Of a DNA stretch of 64,000 nt, positions 27,086 through 36,563 are shown piece by piece. The notes beneath the pieces are model-generated. The model made no database searches, was not told the origin of the DNA, and saw nothing but the letters and a program-made list of their open reading frames with translations. Source of the DNA: an uncultured Lachnospiraceae bacterium (GTDB lineage: Bacteria > Bacillota > Clostridia > Lachnospirales > Lachnospiraceae); the NCBI GenBank assembly GCA_944381485.1, contig CALWLI010000010.1, positions 1 to 64,000 of the forward strand, given 5' to 3'. Each line of letters begins with the position of its first letter. The first letter of the stretch is position 1. The translations under genes were made by a program, and so were the position numbers.

Positions 27086-28204
27086 CTATCTGAAAAGAAT
27101 GCTTATATCATTGAAGACCACAAAGACCATAAGTCCGAGAAGTAAGAGTATTCCCGCCATATGGATCTTTGCCTCCAGCTCCCTGTTTACAGGCCTTCCG
27201 ATGATCATCTCGATAATTATAAAAAACAACCTTCCCCCGTCAAGGGCCGGAACCGGAAGAAGATTCATGGCCCCAAGGTTTGCCGATATGAGCATGGACA
27301 GCTCCATCAGCGTGAGCGCCGCCGAAAAAAGGCCGTAATCTGCGGCCGCATCCACATTCTCATCTATTGCCGCAACCACCCTGACAGGGCCTGCCACATC
27401 ATCCTTACCCACATCTCCGTTTATGAGCATGACGACACTTTTTACTGTGGAATCTATGTAGTACTCCACCTTGTAGGCGCTTCGCAAAAGCAGCTCCCCT
27501 ATGTCTTTTGCGGGAACAAAGCTCTGTCTGAAGACTATGCCCATCCTGTAGCTGTCAGTCTCCTCGTCATAGACCGGGTTAAACTCTGCCGTTTCCCTGC
27601 TTCCGTCCTCCGATACATACTTTAAGCTTATGGGCATGCCCTCTGCAAAGTCTTTTTTATGTACAAGCATGTAGAGCATTATATCATTGTAATCTCTCAC
27701 CTTGTCCCTGCCTATGGATATGATGCTGTCCTCCGGCTCTATGCCTGTTTCATAAGCAGGATAGCCCTTCTCAACCTCGACTATCTCCGACTTTTGATAG
27801 CCTATGTTTGCGACTACGATCACCGCAAGTATAAAGGCCAATATAAAATTAAATATAGGTCCTGCGGCTATTATGATGAATCTCTTTATGGGTGATTTGG
27901 AAGAAAACTCACATGAGGGGGGATATATCCTTCCGTCCACGGTTATACTTCCGTCTTTTCCCCGAGGTATCTCATCATCGGATAGCTCCTCATCCATCAT
28001 AAGGCAGGAGCCTCCGAAGGGCAGAGCCTTTATGGAGTATCTTGTATTGCCTCTCACAAGAGACATAAGCCTCGGCCCCATTCCGATGGAGAATTCGATA
28101 ACACCCACTCCGAAGGCCTTTGCCATGATGAAGTGGCCGAATTCGTGTATCAGAACAATGATGCCAAAGGCCAATATGGATACTATAAGACTAATCAATA
28201 TCAA
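27086..28204 (-). CDS. rseP: Site-2 protease RseP family, M50 metalloprotease
   Basis: A 372-residue intramembrane zinc protease. The HEFGH active-site motif is in the first membrane segment (about residues 20-24), a PDZ-like domain follows (EVEKGYPAYETGIEPEDSIISIGRDKV), and the third zinc ligand region reads NLLPVPALDGGRL. In relatives it cleaves anti-sigma factors and signal-peptide remnants. Its start overlaps the end of dxr by 14 bases. Confidence 0.94.
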   Translation of the reverse strand: MILISLIVSILAFGIIVLIHEFGHFIMAKAFGVGVIEFSIGMGPRLMSLVRGNTRYSIKALPFGGSCLMMDEELSDDEIPRGKDGSITVDGRIYPPSCEFSSKSPIKRFIIIAAGPIFNFILAFILAVIVVANIGYQKSEIVEVEKGYPAYETGIEPEDSIISIGRDKVRDYNDIMLYMLVHKKDFAEGMPISLKYVSEDGSRETAEFNPVYDEETDSYRMGIVFRQSFVPAKDIGELLLRSAYKVEYYIDSTVKSVVMLINGDVGKDDVAGPVRVVAAIDENVDAAADYGLFSAALTLMELSMLISANLGAMNLLPVPALDGGRLFFIIIEMIIGRPVNRELEAKIHMAGILLLLGLMVFVVFNDISILFR

Positions 28205-29351
28205 ACCTGCCTTTTACAAATTTTCGCGCGTCTCTTTCTATCTTACTTATCTCCTCAAGCCCGGGGGAGGCTATGTATCTGTGAGCGGACATCGCCGCTT
28301 TTACAGATTCTGTTATATCTGTAAACCTTATCTTCCCCTCAAGGAAGAGTTTAACCGCCTCCTCATTGGCCGCATTGTAGACTGTAGGCATGGAGCCTCC
28401 CTTTATGCCCGCCTCAATTCCAAGCTTCAGCCCCTCAAAAACCTCCATGTCAGGCTTCTGAAGAGTAATGGATGAAAAGCGTTCAAAATCAGGCATGGTA
28501 TTTTCATCTATGCTTACTCTTTCAGGGGCATAGAGAGCATACTCTATGGGCACTCTCATATCAGGCACGCCAAGCTGTGCTTTTACAGCACCGTCCCTGA
28601 AAAGCACCATGCTGTGAATTATACTCTCAGGCTGAACAAGGACTTCTATGTCCTTATAATCGACGTCAAAAAGCCAGTGGGCCTCCATAACCTCAAGGCC
28701 CTTGTTGACCATGGTTGCGGAATCCACAGTTATCTTCTTCCCCATGCTCCAGTTGGGGTGTTTGAGGGCATCCTCAAGGCTTACACTTTTAAGCATCTCG
28801 CGGGTATAGCCTCTGAAAGGCCCTCCGGATGCGGTGAGTATGAGCTTTGATACAGACTCATGGCTCTCTCCTGCAAGACACTGAAAGATCGCACTGTGCT
28901 CGGAGTCCACCGGCAGAAGCCTCACAGCCTTTTCCTTTACAAGAGGCATGATAATATGTCCTGCACACACAAGAGTCTCCTTGTTTGCAAGAGCAATGTC
29001 CTTGCTTGCGTTTATCGCAGCTATGGTAGGGGCTATTCCTATCATACCCACCACAGCGACTACTACAAGCTCCGTTCCCTCCATAGAGGCTGCCTCCTTG
29101 AGGCCCTCCTCTCCCGAGAGTACAGTGCACTCAAAGCCTTCCCTGTCAAATTGGTCCTTAAGCTCTTTTGCTCTGTCCCTGTCATAGAGACAGACTGTGT
29201 GAGGCTTAAATTCCAAAGCCTGCTTTTTTATAAGCTCCACGTTTCCGTAGGCCGCAAGAACATCCACCTTTATTTCAGTATCGTGTCTGATGACGTCCAA
29301 GGTCTGAGTTCCTATTGATCCTGTGGAACCCAAAACAGCAATATGTCTCAT
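28191..29351 (-). CDS. dxr: 1-deoxy-D-xylulose 5-phosphate reductoisomerase
   Basis: Dxr makes MEP from DXP with NADPH, the second step of the MEP pathway. I use the ATG at 29351 (386 residues), because AGGAAAGG is just upstream and the protein then starts with MRHIAVLGSTGSIGTQTLDV, the NADPH-binding motif. An ATG at 29375 would overlap the end of cdsA. The catalytic loop ASGGPFRG and the metal ligands in VDSEHSAIFQ are present. Confidence 0.96.
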   Translation of the reverse strand: MRHIAVLGSTGSIGTQTLDVIRHDTEIKVDVLAAYGNVELIKKQALEFKPHTVCLYDRDRAKELKDQFDREGFECTVLSGEEGLKEAASMEGTELVVVAVVGMIGIAPTIAAINASKDIALANKETLVCAGHIIMPLVKEKAVRLLPVDSEHSAIFQCLAGESHESVSKLILTASGGPFRGYTREMLKSVSLEDALKHPNWSMGKKITVDSATMVNKGLEVMEAHWLFDVDYKDIEVLVQPESIIHSMVLFRDGAVKAQLGVPDMRVPIEYALYAPERVSIDENTMPDFERFSSITLQKPDMEVFEGLKLGIEAGIKGGSMPTVYNAANEEAVKLFLEGKIRFTDITESVKAAMSAHRYIASPGLEEISKIERDARKFVKGRFDID

Positions 29352-29374
29352 ACCAAAGCCTTTCCTCTGAATCA

Positions 29375-30184
29375 TTACTTAAGAATATTTACAGCAAAAT
29401 TTATTGCATAATATATTGCGGGAGCCGTAAAGAGCATTGAGTCAAATCTGTCCAGTATGCCCCCGTGCCCGGGAATTATGTTTCCGTAGTCTTTAATATT
29501 GTGGTTTCTCTTTATAGCTGAAGCTGCCAGATCTCCTATCTGGGAGATGACTGCCCCTATCCCGCAGGCGAACACGCAGGAAAATACAGGGGAGTCGATG
29601 CCCATCCGGTCAGCAAAGGCCATGGCAAAAATAAAGCCCAATGCGGCGGCACCCAATACTCCTCCCACAGCTCCCTCCCAGCTTTTTTTAGGGCTGAGAG
29701 CTGGAGTCATCTTATGCCTTCCTATCAGCATTCCAACACAGTAGGCAGCCGTATCGCAGCCCCATGAGCTGAGGAAAATAAGCCATACCAGATACTTACC
29801 GTCGGGAAGCTGTCTTGTGAGATAGAGGTAGCTCATCATGACAGACACATAACAGACTCCGAAAAAGCCTGCTGTTATCTCCTCGGTCTTGTACTCGGGG
29901 AAGGTTATGACATAGGCCGTCATAAATACCATCAAGGTGGCTGTTATCATGGCAGCCATATAGCTTCTTCCTTCAAACAATATCAATATATAATATACCA
30001 GGGAGCTTATATAGCCTATGGCGGATATGGACTTGTGGTCTATGCCTAAGGCCCTGTAAAGCTCAAACTGTCCTATAAGCGAGATCATAAGGCTCGTAAG
30101 GAAAAGTGGTATGCCACCGAGGCCTACCACCAAAACAGCAAGTATAACAAGCACTATCCCGCTTACAAGTCTCTTGCCAAACAT
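29375..30184 (-). CDS. cdsA: Phosphatidate cytidylyltransferase
   Basis: CdsA makes CDP-diacylglycerol from phosphatidic acid and CTP for phospholipid synthesis. It is a 269-residue membrane protein with about seven to eight segments; LSPKKSWEGAVGG and the C-terminal signature HGGILDRFDSMLF with its metal-binding Asp are clear. GGAGGAG precedes the ATG. It follows uppS by four bases. Confidence 0.95.
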   Translation of the reverse strand: MFGKRLVSGIVLVILAVLVVGLGGIPLFLTSLMISLIGQFELYRALGIDHKSISAIGYISSLVYYILILFEGRSYMAAMITATLMVFMTAYVITFPEYKTEEITAGFFGVCYVSVMMSYLYLTRQLPDGKYLVWLIFLSSWGCDTAAYCVGMLIGRHKMTPALSPKKSWEGAVGGVLGAAALGFIFAMAFADRMGIDSPVFSCVFACGIGAVISQIGDLAASAIKRNHNIKDYGNIIPGHGGILDRFDSMLFTAPAIYYAINFAVNILK

Positions 30185-30188
30185 TGTA

Positions 30189-30917
30189 TCAAACTCCTCC
30201 GAACCTTCTGTTTCTCTTGTTATATGCCTTAATGGCGTTTATGAGCTCATCTCTGTTGAAATCAGGCCAGTAAAGGTCAGTTATATATATCTCAGAGTAG
30301 GCCAGCTGCCACAAAAGAAAATTGCTGAGCCTGAGCTCTCCCGAGGTGCGGATGAGAAGATCGGGATACGGCATGTGAGCAGTATCCAAGTACTCAGAGA
30401 AGTCGTCCTCGCTGAACTCTTCGGACGCCTCCCTCCTTCCGGCCTTTACATCCTCGGCAAATTTTATGGCAGCTCTCCTTATCTCATCTCGCCCGCCATA
30501 ATTTACCGCTATCACAAAAGTGAGGCCCGTGGCCTCCTTGGTATCATTTTCCAGGCGATCTATCCCCGCAATTATATCCTCGGGAAATCTCCTCCTGTCT
30601 CCTATCATTTTTACCCGCACGTTGTTTTTTACGGCAACGTCCAAAAGCCTGACCATGTAGTATCTGAAGAGCTGCATTAGAGCCCCGACTTCATCCTCGG
30701 ATCTCTTCCAGTTCTCTGTGGAGAAGGCATATACGGTGAGATACTTAAGTCCTATCCTTGCGGCATCCTCTACCGTTCTCTCCACCACAGTACAGCCCTG
30801 CCTGTGCCCGAAGGTTCTGGGAAGGCCGCGTTTTTTTGCCCAGCGGCCGTTCCCGTCCATTATTATAGCCACATGATCAGGTATTATAAGGTCTTTTAAT
30901 TCATTTTCGGTTCCCAT
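30189..30917 (-). CDS. uppS: Undecaprenyl diphosphate synthase (isoprenyl transferase)
   Basis: UppS elongates farnesyl diphosphate to undecaprenyl diphosphate, the lipid carrier for cell wall synthesis. It has 242 residues, with the substrate loop IMDGNGRWAKKRGLPRTFGH (about 20-39), LTVYAFSTENWKR, and the C-terminal DLLIRTSGELRLSNFLLWQLAYSE. It uses products of the MEP genes in the same operon. The ribosome binding site (AAGGGTG) is weaker than its neighbours'. Confidence 0.96.
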   Translation of the reverse strand: MGTENELKDLIIPDHVAIIMDGNGRWAKKRGLPRTFGHRQGCTVVERTVEDAARIGLKYLTVYAFSTENWKRSEDEVGALMQLFRYYMVRLLDVAVKNNVRVKMIGDRRRFPEDIIAGIDRLENDTKEATGLTFVIAVNYGGRDEIRRAAIKFAEDVKAGRREASEEFSEDDFSEYLDTAHMPYPDLLIRTSGELRLSNFLLWQLAYSEIYITDLYWPDFNRDELINAIKAYNKRNRRFGGV

Positions 30918-30926
30918 ATAACACCC

Positions 30927-31481
30927 TTAAACTGTCATGATATCCTTTGACTTGTTCTCTACCGCAATATCGATCTCTTTTATCATTTTGTCGGTGAGCT
31001 TCTGAATATCTGTATCAGCCTGCTTAACATCGTCCTCTGTCATATCGCCGTTTTTCTCCATCTTTTTTACAGCGTCATTGGCATCGCGGCGAATATTTCT
31101 TATAGCTACCTTAGCCTCCTCGCCGGTCTTTTTAACCTGCTTCGCAAGCTCCTTACGTCTGTCCTCTGTGAGCTCAGGAAACACAAGGCGAACACAGCTT
31201 CCGTCGTTTGTGGGATTTATTCCTATATCAGACATATTAATAGCCTTCTCGATCTCCTTTATGAGGCTCTTCTCCCAAGGCTGAATGAGAATGACTCTCG
31301 CCTCCGGGACAGAAATATTTCCCACCTGCTGCATAGGAGTGGGGGTGCCGTAATAATTTACCTTTATCTTGTCAAGGACATGGGGATTGGCTCTTCCTGC
31401 CCTTATGGATGAAAGCTCGCTGACAAGATTGTCATAGGATTTTTTCATCTTTTCCTCGTAGATCTTTAATTCCTCAGTCAT
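30927..31481 (-). CDS. frr: Ribosome recycling factor
   Basis: RRF, 184 residues, splits post-termination ribosomes with EF-G. The blocks [27 protein letters not shown] and [35 protein letters not shown] are diagnostic. GGAGG stands before the ATG. It follows pyrH, the classic pair. Confidence 0.97.
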   Translation of the reverse strand: MTEELKIYEEKMKKSYDNLVSELSSIRAGRANPHVLDKIKVNYYGTPTPMQQVGNISVPEARVILIQPWEKSLIKEIEKAINMSDIGINPTNDGSCVRLVFPELTEDRRKELAKQVKKTGEEAKVAIRNIRRDANDAVKKMEKNGDMTEDDVKQADTDIQKLTDKMIKEIDIAVENKSKDIMTV

Positions 31482-31545
31482 AATACACCTCCGCTTTTCC
31501 CTCTTTATAAGATGAGGGGTTCATTATTTTCAAATATTTTTAAAT

Positions 31546-32250
31546 TTATGCCGTTATCACTGTACCGTCTATCTTGCCGTTTAGGGCATCTGTGATGCTG
31601 TTTTCCTTGTTTAGGGAGAATACAGCAAGGGGCATATGATTCTCCATGCAAAGGATGGAAGCCGTCATATCTATCACCTGAAGCTTTCTCTCCACCACCT
31701 CTGTTATGGAAAGCTTATCAAACTTTTTGGCATTGGGATTTTCCCTGGGATCACTGTCATAGACCCCGTCCACAGCCTTTGCAAGAAGTATGCTGTCAGC
31801 CTCGATCTCTATGGCTCTCAAGGCTATTCCCGTGTCTGTGGAGAAGTAGGGATGTCCGGTCCCTCCCGCAAAAAACACTACTTTGCCCTCCTCAAGAGCT
31901 GACACGGCCTTGTCCTTGTCAAAGACATCCACCATTCCCGGAATATCAAAGGCACAGAATACCTTCGTGTCCATGCCTTCAGTGCGGAATATCTCTGAGA
32001 CATATATACAGTTCATAACCGTCGCAAGCATGCCTATCTGATCCGCTTTTACCCTGTCAAAGGCCTTATTGGATCGTCCTCTCCAGAAATTGCCTCCGCC
32101 AATGACTATAGCCACCTGTACTCCGCTGTCCACTGAAGCCTTGACCTGCAGGGCCACTTTTTTTACTGTCTCCTCGTCAAAGCCCATATGCTTTGTGCCG
32201 GCCAGGGCCTCCCCGGAGAGTTTAAGCATAACTCTTCTTGATTTGGTCAT
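31546..32250 (-). CDS. pyrH: UMP kinase
   Basis: PyrH phosphorylates UMP to UDP. The start at 32250 (234 residues) has GAGGAGG seven bases upstream and gives MTKSRRVMLKLSGEALAG, the family N-terminus; an in-frame start at 32304 would run into the promoter. VIGGGNFWRG and GGTGHPYFSTDTGIALRAIE are conserved. It is the first gene of the operon reaching to polC and has its own promoter after a terminator. Confidence 0.96.
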   Translation of the reverse strand: MTKSRRVMLKLSGEALAGTKHMGFDEETVKKVALQVKASVDSGVQVAIVIGGGNFWRGRSNKAFDRVKADQIGMLATVMNCIYVSEIFRTEGMDTKVFCAFDIPGMVDVFDKDKAVSALEEGKVVFFAGGTGHPYFSTDTGIALRAIEIEADSILLAKAVDGVYDSDPRENPNAKKFDKLSITEVVERKLQVIDMTASILCMENHMPLAVFSLNKENSITDALNGKIDGTVITA

Positions 32251-32285
32251 ACTACCTCCTCTTAAGCTGTCACAATTTTGTAAAA

Positions 32286-32294
32286 AGTATAACA
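32286..32294 (-). promoter_or_regulatory. Extended -10 promoter of the pyrH-polC operon
   Basis: TGTTATACT on the minus strand is an extended -10 box about 36 bases before the pyrH start and just after a terminator. The -35 position falls in a T-run, which is weak. Confidence 0.5.
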
Positions 32295-32307
32295 TATAGG
32301 CCATAGA

Positions 32308-32344
32308 AAAAAAAGCCCGGCTTTCAATTTAGCCGGGGCTTTTT
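32308..32344. terminator. Strong terminator before pyrH
   Basis: AGCCCCGGCT and AGCCGGGCT pair with one bulged C, flanked by A's and followed by eight T's on the minus strand. It closes the transcript of the zinc-ribbon gene and has T's in both directions. Confidence 0.85.
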
Positions 32345-32376
32345 AAGGATGTAAGTCCGAATATAAAGTTTTAAAA

Positions 32377-33680
32377 TCAGCTCATCTCTATTATAAATAC
32401 AGGTATGGCATACTTTACATTGTCTTTGATCCAAACACGATCTCCCTGAAACGAAAAGCCGTGTTCGCTGAAGCTTGCAGCGCCCTCCTCACACCAAAGG
32501 GCGGATGTATCAAACATTTCAGCGGCTCTGTTTTGCATTTTTTCATTGCCGCAAAAGCCTTCCAATTCACTGAGGCTTATAAGCCTTATATCACTGACAG
32601 AACTCATTTCCCGGGTATCAAGAGAGTTCTTATAAGTGCTGAGGGTCTCGGGGATCTCATCCCTGCTGCAGGTTTTATTCTTATTGTAATCCACCAATGT
32701 AAGCCTGTTTCCCTCCCTTTTCAATACGCAAAAGGTCTTTCCTGAAGCAGTGCACAGATCGCCTTCCTCACATATGTCTAAGATAATTTCACTGCTGTCC
32801 TTATATCCTGCTATGTCACTCAACAAATTGTAAGCTTCGGCGTCTGAGCCTTCATCGATAAAGTTTAATGCCGTCAGATATTTTGCCTCGGAAAGCTTCT
32901 TATCAGAGTCTTTATAGCCCTCGAGATCTTCATCCCCGGAATTGCCACCTGCGTGATCACTATGGCCCCTATAGCCACAGCAGCTGCCGAAGCCGCTGCG
33001 ATACCCGCTTTCTTCGCCCTTTTCGCCTTTTCCCTGGACGCTGCCGCTTCCGCTTCCTTTCTCTTTGCAGCATCCGCTTTCAATTGATCTTTATCTATGG
33101 TTTCAAAATTTTTTCTTGTCCTTCCGCATTTATGACAGCTTTCTTCAACTTTATGGTTTATTGCTCCGCAGGTACATATCCACAGATCCTTTTCTTCCTT
33201 GATCCTGTATTTACAGTCCTCTCCGTAATTTATCCTGTACTGTCTTAAAAGCTCGCTGTTCCCAAGTTCCTTTTCGAGCGGTTCAGGCTTTGAAAGAGGC
33301 TCCCACTCGCATTCAGCTGTACTTTCTTTTGTGTTGTCCGAGTATATCACCTCGGTGACAGCTGAACTGACACCTCTTGTGCTCCCGTCGGGAAGCTCTA
33401 CAGGAGTTTTGCTTCCGAACTCAGCATCTCGCTCCACCTTTAAGTCAAGGTATTGATATGTGACTTCCTCCCCCAAAGGCTTCCCTGTGGTGTCCTTGGG
33501 ACTTATTTTTACTGTGACCGCCTTCAGTTCTTTCTCACTGATATTTTTGATCTTAAGCTGGGCCAAGATTTTCCCGGTAATGCTGTCCTTAAGAAGCGCT
33601 CCCGCGGATATTATTACAGGAGAACCCTCCCCATACTGATTTTCCGTCAGTGAAAACACTTTCGTGTATCTTTCGCTCAT
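32377..33680 (-). pseudogene. Zinc-ribbon membrane protein gene broken by a -1 frameshift
   Basis: Two reading frames form one protein of about 434 residues. The first (33680 down to about 32934) has an N-terminal beta-rich domain, a zinc ribbon (CTCGAINHKVEESCHKCG), a charged Ala/Lys/Glu stretch and a membrane segment (IAAASAAAVAIGAIVITQVAIP). It then leaves frame at a GGGG run (32934-32937). The second frame continues without a break as DEDLEGYKDSDKKLSEAKYL and YNLLSDIAGYKDSSEII, the YKDS-repeat helical region that commonly follows such ribbons in Firmicutes, and ends at 32377. One missing G would explain it, either a true mutation or a sequencing error. Function is unknown. Confidence 0.75.
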
Positions 33681-33779
33681 CTCTCAGCTTTCCCCTCTTC
33701 CACATTTTACGTTCTATTTTATGTTCGGTTTTATATTAAGCTTTATATAACTTCCCCGATATTTTACGGGCCTTACCTG

Positions 33780-34079
33780 CTACAGCTCGGGAAGCTCATC
33801 CGTATCGGCAGCGGCTGTATTCGTTGTGTTTATGCTTGTCTTATGCACATCCTCCACCAGCTGCCCGAAGGCGTATATGGGCATGGCAAAGATGAGAGCA
33901 TAGTCGAGGCCGCAGGCCAGGATTATAAGAGATACAAGCCATCCGACAGGGGATGCTGCCATGGCGAATACCGCCAAAATAATACATGCGATTATATCTA
34001 TGATAAGTGTTATTATCGCATAGTTCTGTATCTTCCTCCCCACCTCATTAAAAATATTGTCTTTAAACCATTGAAGCAT
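33780..34079 (-). CDS. Small membrane protein, unknown function
   Basis: Started at the ATG at 34079, which GGAGGGG precedes, this protein has 99 residues; a start at 34181 is possible but lacks such a site. It has two hydrophobic segments (YAIITLIIDIIACIILAVFAMAA and GWLVSLIILACGLDYALIFAMPIYAFG) and a polar, Thr/Asp-rich C-terminus. I do not recognise the family. It lies 100 bases upstream of the frameshifted zinc-ribbon gene on the same strand and may be in the same transcript. Confidence 0.6.
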   Translation of the reverse strand: MLQWFKDNIFNEVGRKIQNYAIITLIIDIIACIILAVFAMAASPVGWLVSLIILACGLDYALIFAMPIYAFGQLVEDVHKTSINTTNTAAADTDELPEL

Positions 34080-34210
34080 TTGTTTCCCCTCCGTTTCCGT
34101 GCTGTGATCGAGGCTTAAAGGCTTAAATATCCCCGATTTTTCGCACTTATAATACAATATTCTACCCCCTCCGTCTTGCAATTTGTCAATGTTTCAACAA
34201 GTTTACGGTT

Positions 34211-34241
34211 AAAAAAAACAGGAGTCCTTTGCTCCTGTTTC
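34211..34241 (-). terminator. Terminator after the HAD hydrolase gene
   Basis: AAACAGGAG and CTCCTGTTT form a 9-bp stem with eight T's after it on the minus strand, 35 bases past the stop. Confidence 0.88.
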
Positions 34242-34276
34242 AAACATAAAATATTCAATTTGCAGACATGAGAAAT

Positions 34277-35044
34277 TCAGTCTGTAGCCATTTCCGTTAT
34301 ATTTTTGATACATTCTGCCAGGCTGTTCACTATGTGAAGAGCCTTCTTTTTTACATCCTTATCTGAGGATTCAAAGGTAAAGGAGTCCTTCACCGCCTCA
34401 AACATACTGATGTCATTGTAGGAATCGCCTATTACAGCTATATCCTGTTCCCTGACTCCCAGATATTTTCCCGCTTTAAGCACGGCCTCCCCCTTTGAAC
34501 AGCCCTTTTGACATATATCCACATACTGCTGATTCTGAAAAATATTAAAATAATTGCCCCACAGGAATTTCAGCCTTTCCGCCTCCTCCATGGCTCCCTT
34601 TACATCCGTAAGCTTAAGGCTCAGGCTGTACATCTCATCATCCGCTTCATCAATAGTATCCACTATTATCTTTCTCCTTGCGTCTCTGTCGGTGGGCTTT
34701 AAGGCATAAGTATGTCTTTTACAGTATATTATTATATCATCTTTCCTCGTAAGGTCTGAGTAGAGTTCTATTATGAGTTCCCTCGGAAGTATGTTCTCTG
34801 ATATGATATTCAGCTCCTTGTCATAAATACATGCGCCTGAATTTACTATGTAAAAATCAGCTTTTATGTTGTCTATGACATCTCCTGAGGCTGTGTATAT
34901 TCCCCTACCTGTACTGACTCCAAAGAGATTTCCTTTTTTTTGAAACAGTTCTATTGCATTCTTGTCCTCTTCCTTTATATATATCTCTCCTCTTTCATTC
35001 CTGAAAAGGAGTGTCATGTCCAGATCACTTGCAAGCATTTTCAT
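34277..35044 (-). CDS. HAD-superfamily Cof-type phosphatase
   Basis: A 255-residue cytoplasmic phosphatase of the Cof/IIB HAD group. Motif I is SDLDMTLLF (Asp8 and Asp10), a large cap domain follows, and motif IV is GDSYNDISMFE near residue 210, with Lys (KGCSKGEAV) as motif III. Relatives dephosphorylate sugar phosphates, flavin or PLP; the substrate here is unknown. It is a single-gene unit, divergent from the MATE gene and closed by a terminator. Confidence 0.85.
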   Translation of the reverse strand: MKMLASDLDMTLLFRNERGEIYIKEEDKNAIELFQKKGNLFGVSTGRGIYTASGDVIDNIKADFYIVNSGACIYDKELNIISENILPRELIIELYSDLTRKDDIIIYCKRHTYALKPTDRDARRKIIVDTIDEADDEMYSLSLKLTDVKGAMEEAERLKFLWGNYFNIFQNQQYVDICQKGCSKGEAVLKAGKYLGVREQDIAVIGDSYNDISMFEAVKDSFTFESSDKDVKKKALHIVNSLAECIKNITEMATD

Positions 35045-35149
35045 ATATAAGTCTCCCTACTGCCATAGCTTTCGTATATTGTCTTGTATTACATAATATC
35101 ATAATGTTAATAGTATCCGCTCTTATTTTTTTAAGATTTTATATTTGTA

Positions 35150-35180
35150 TTGACTCTCATCCCACTTAAAGGTTTATAAT
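35150..35180 (+). promoter_or_regulatory. Probable promoter of the MATE-DUF5131 operon
   Basis: TTGACT (35150-35155) is followed by TATAAT (35175-35180); the 19-base spacer is long, though TTTATA at 17 bases would also serve. Confidence 0.5.
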
Positions 35181-35213
35181 TTCAAAGTACTATCTTTCAG
35201 GGAGATTTATGAT

Positions 35214-36563
35214 ATGGAAAAGAATCTTACAACAGGAAATGTATTCAAAAACATAATATACTTCTCTCTGCCTTATCTCCTGTCCTATTTTTTGCAGACT
35301 CTTTACGGAATGGCAGATCTGTTTATAATAGGCCAATTCGGTGGAGTTGCCGAAACTACGGCAGTATCCGTGGGATCTCAGCTCATGCACATGCTGACTG
35401 TCATAATAGTAGGCCTTGCCATGGGTTCCACCGTAACCATAGGTCAGGCAGTGGGAGCAGGAGACAGAAGGCAGGCGGCCTCATATACAGGAAATACAGC
35501 GACTCTCTTTATAGCTCTGTCTCTTGTGCTGACCGCAGTCCTTCTCATAGCTGTAAGGCCAATAGTTTTCCTTCTCTCAACTCCTTCGGAGGCGGTCTCA
35601 GGAACTGTAGACTATCTCACCATCTGCTTTATGGGGATACCTTTCATTACCGCCTACAATATTATAAGCTCCATATTCAGGGGAATGGGGGATTCAAAAA
35701 GTCCTATGTACTTCGTTGCAATAGCCTGTGTCGCAAACATAGGCCTTGATTATCTGTTTATGGGAGCCATGGATATGGGACCAAAAGGCGCCGCTCTCGG
35801 CACTACCCTTTCCCAGTCTGTAAGTGTCGTCATCGCTCTCCTTGTAATAATGAGAAAAGGCGGGATCTCGGTTGAGAGGTCTGACTTTGTCCCCGCAAGG
35901 CCTGTGATGACAAAGATACTGGGAATAGGCATCCCCGTGGCATTGCAGGACGGTTTTATACAAATATCCTTCATAATAATTACGATAATAGCCAACCGCA
36001 GAGGCCTCAATGATGCGGCTGCAGTGGGCATAGTTGAGAAGATAATAAGCTTTCTCTTCCTTGTTCCCTCCTCCATGCTCTCTACAGTATCGGCTCTGGG
36101 AGCCCAAAACATAGGGGCCGGAAGACAGGACAGGGCGAAGCTTACCCTGCGCTACGCAGTCTGTATAGCTCTTTGCTTCGGTCTTTGTGTAGCTGTGATA
36201 ATGCAGTTTTTCTCAGAGCCTGTGGTGGCGCTTTTCACTGACCCCTCGGATACTCAGGGAGCTGAGGTCGTTCGTCTTGGGGGTCAATATCTGAGGGGTT
36301 ATGTCTGGGACTGTGTGTTTGCAGGCGTACATTTCAGCTTCAGCGGGTATTTCTGTGCTTTGGGAAGATCAATTCTGTCCTTCATCCACAACATATGCTC
36401 CATACTTATTGTGAGGGTTCCCGGGGCTTACTTTACTTCCCTGATGTTTCCCGATACACTTTACCCCATGGGGCTTGCCACCTCCGCAGGCTCGCTCCTT
36501 TCCGTGATAATATGTATAACAGCTTACAAAATGATAACAAAAAAGGGGGATCAAGATGCATGA
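35214..36563 (+). CDS. MATE-family multidrug exporter
   Basis: A 449-residue membrane transporter with 12 expected segments that exports organic cations or drugs using an ion gradient. The N-terminal SLPYLLSYFLQTLYGMADLFIIGQFGG, the VSVGSQLM region and the second-half repeat (LGIGIPVALQDGFIQISFIIITIIANRRG) are typical of the DinF/NorM-like group. Its end overlaps the DUF5131 gene by eight bases, so the two are translationally coupled. Confidence 0.9.
   Translation: MEKNLTTGNVFKNIIYFSLPYLLSYFLQTLYGMADLFIIGQFGGVAETTAVSVGSQLMHMLTVIIVGLAMGSTVTIGQAVGAGDRRQAASYTGNTATLFIALSLVLTAVLLIAVRPIVFLLSTPSEAVSGTVDYLTICFMGIPFITAYNIISSIFRGMGDSKSPMYFVAIACVANIGLDYLFMGAMDMGPKGAALGTTLSQSVSVVIALLVIMRKGGISVERSDFVPARPVMTKILGIGIPVALQDGFIQISFIIITIIANRRGLNDAAAVGIVEKIISFLFLVPSSMLSTVSALGAQNIGAGRQDRAKLTLRYAVCIALCFGLCVAVIMQFFSEPVVALFTDPSDTQGAEVVRLGGQYLRGYVWDCVFAGVHFSFSGYFCALGRSILSFIHNICSILIVRVPGAYFTSLMFPDTLYPMGLATSAGSLLSVIICITAYKMITKKGDQDA

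Noticed and set aside
32930..32940. Programmed -1 frameshift at the GGGG run
   Set aside because: The sequence TCCGGGG does not form a proper slippery heptamer and I saw no strong downstream structure, so an indel is simpler.
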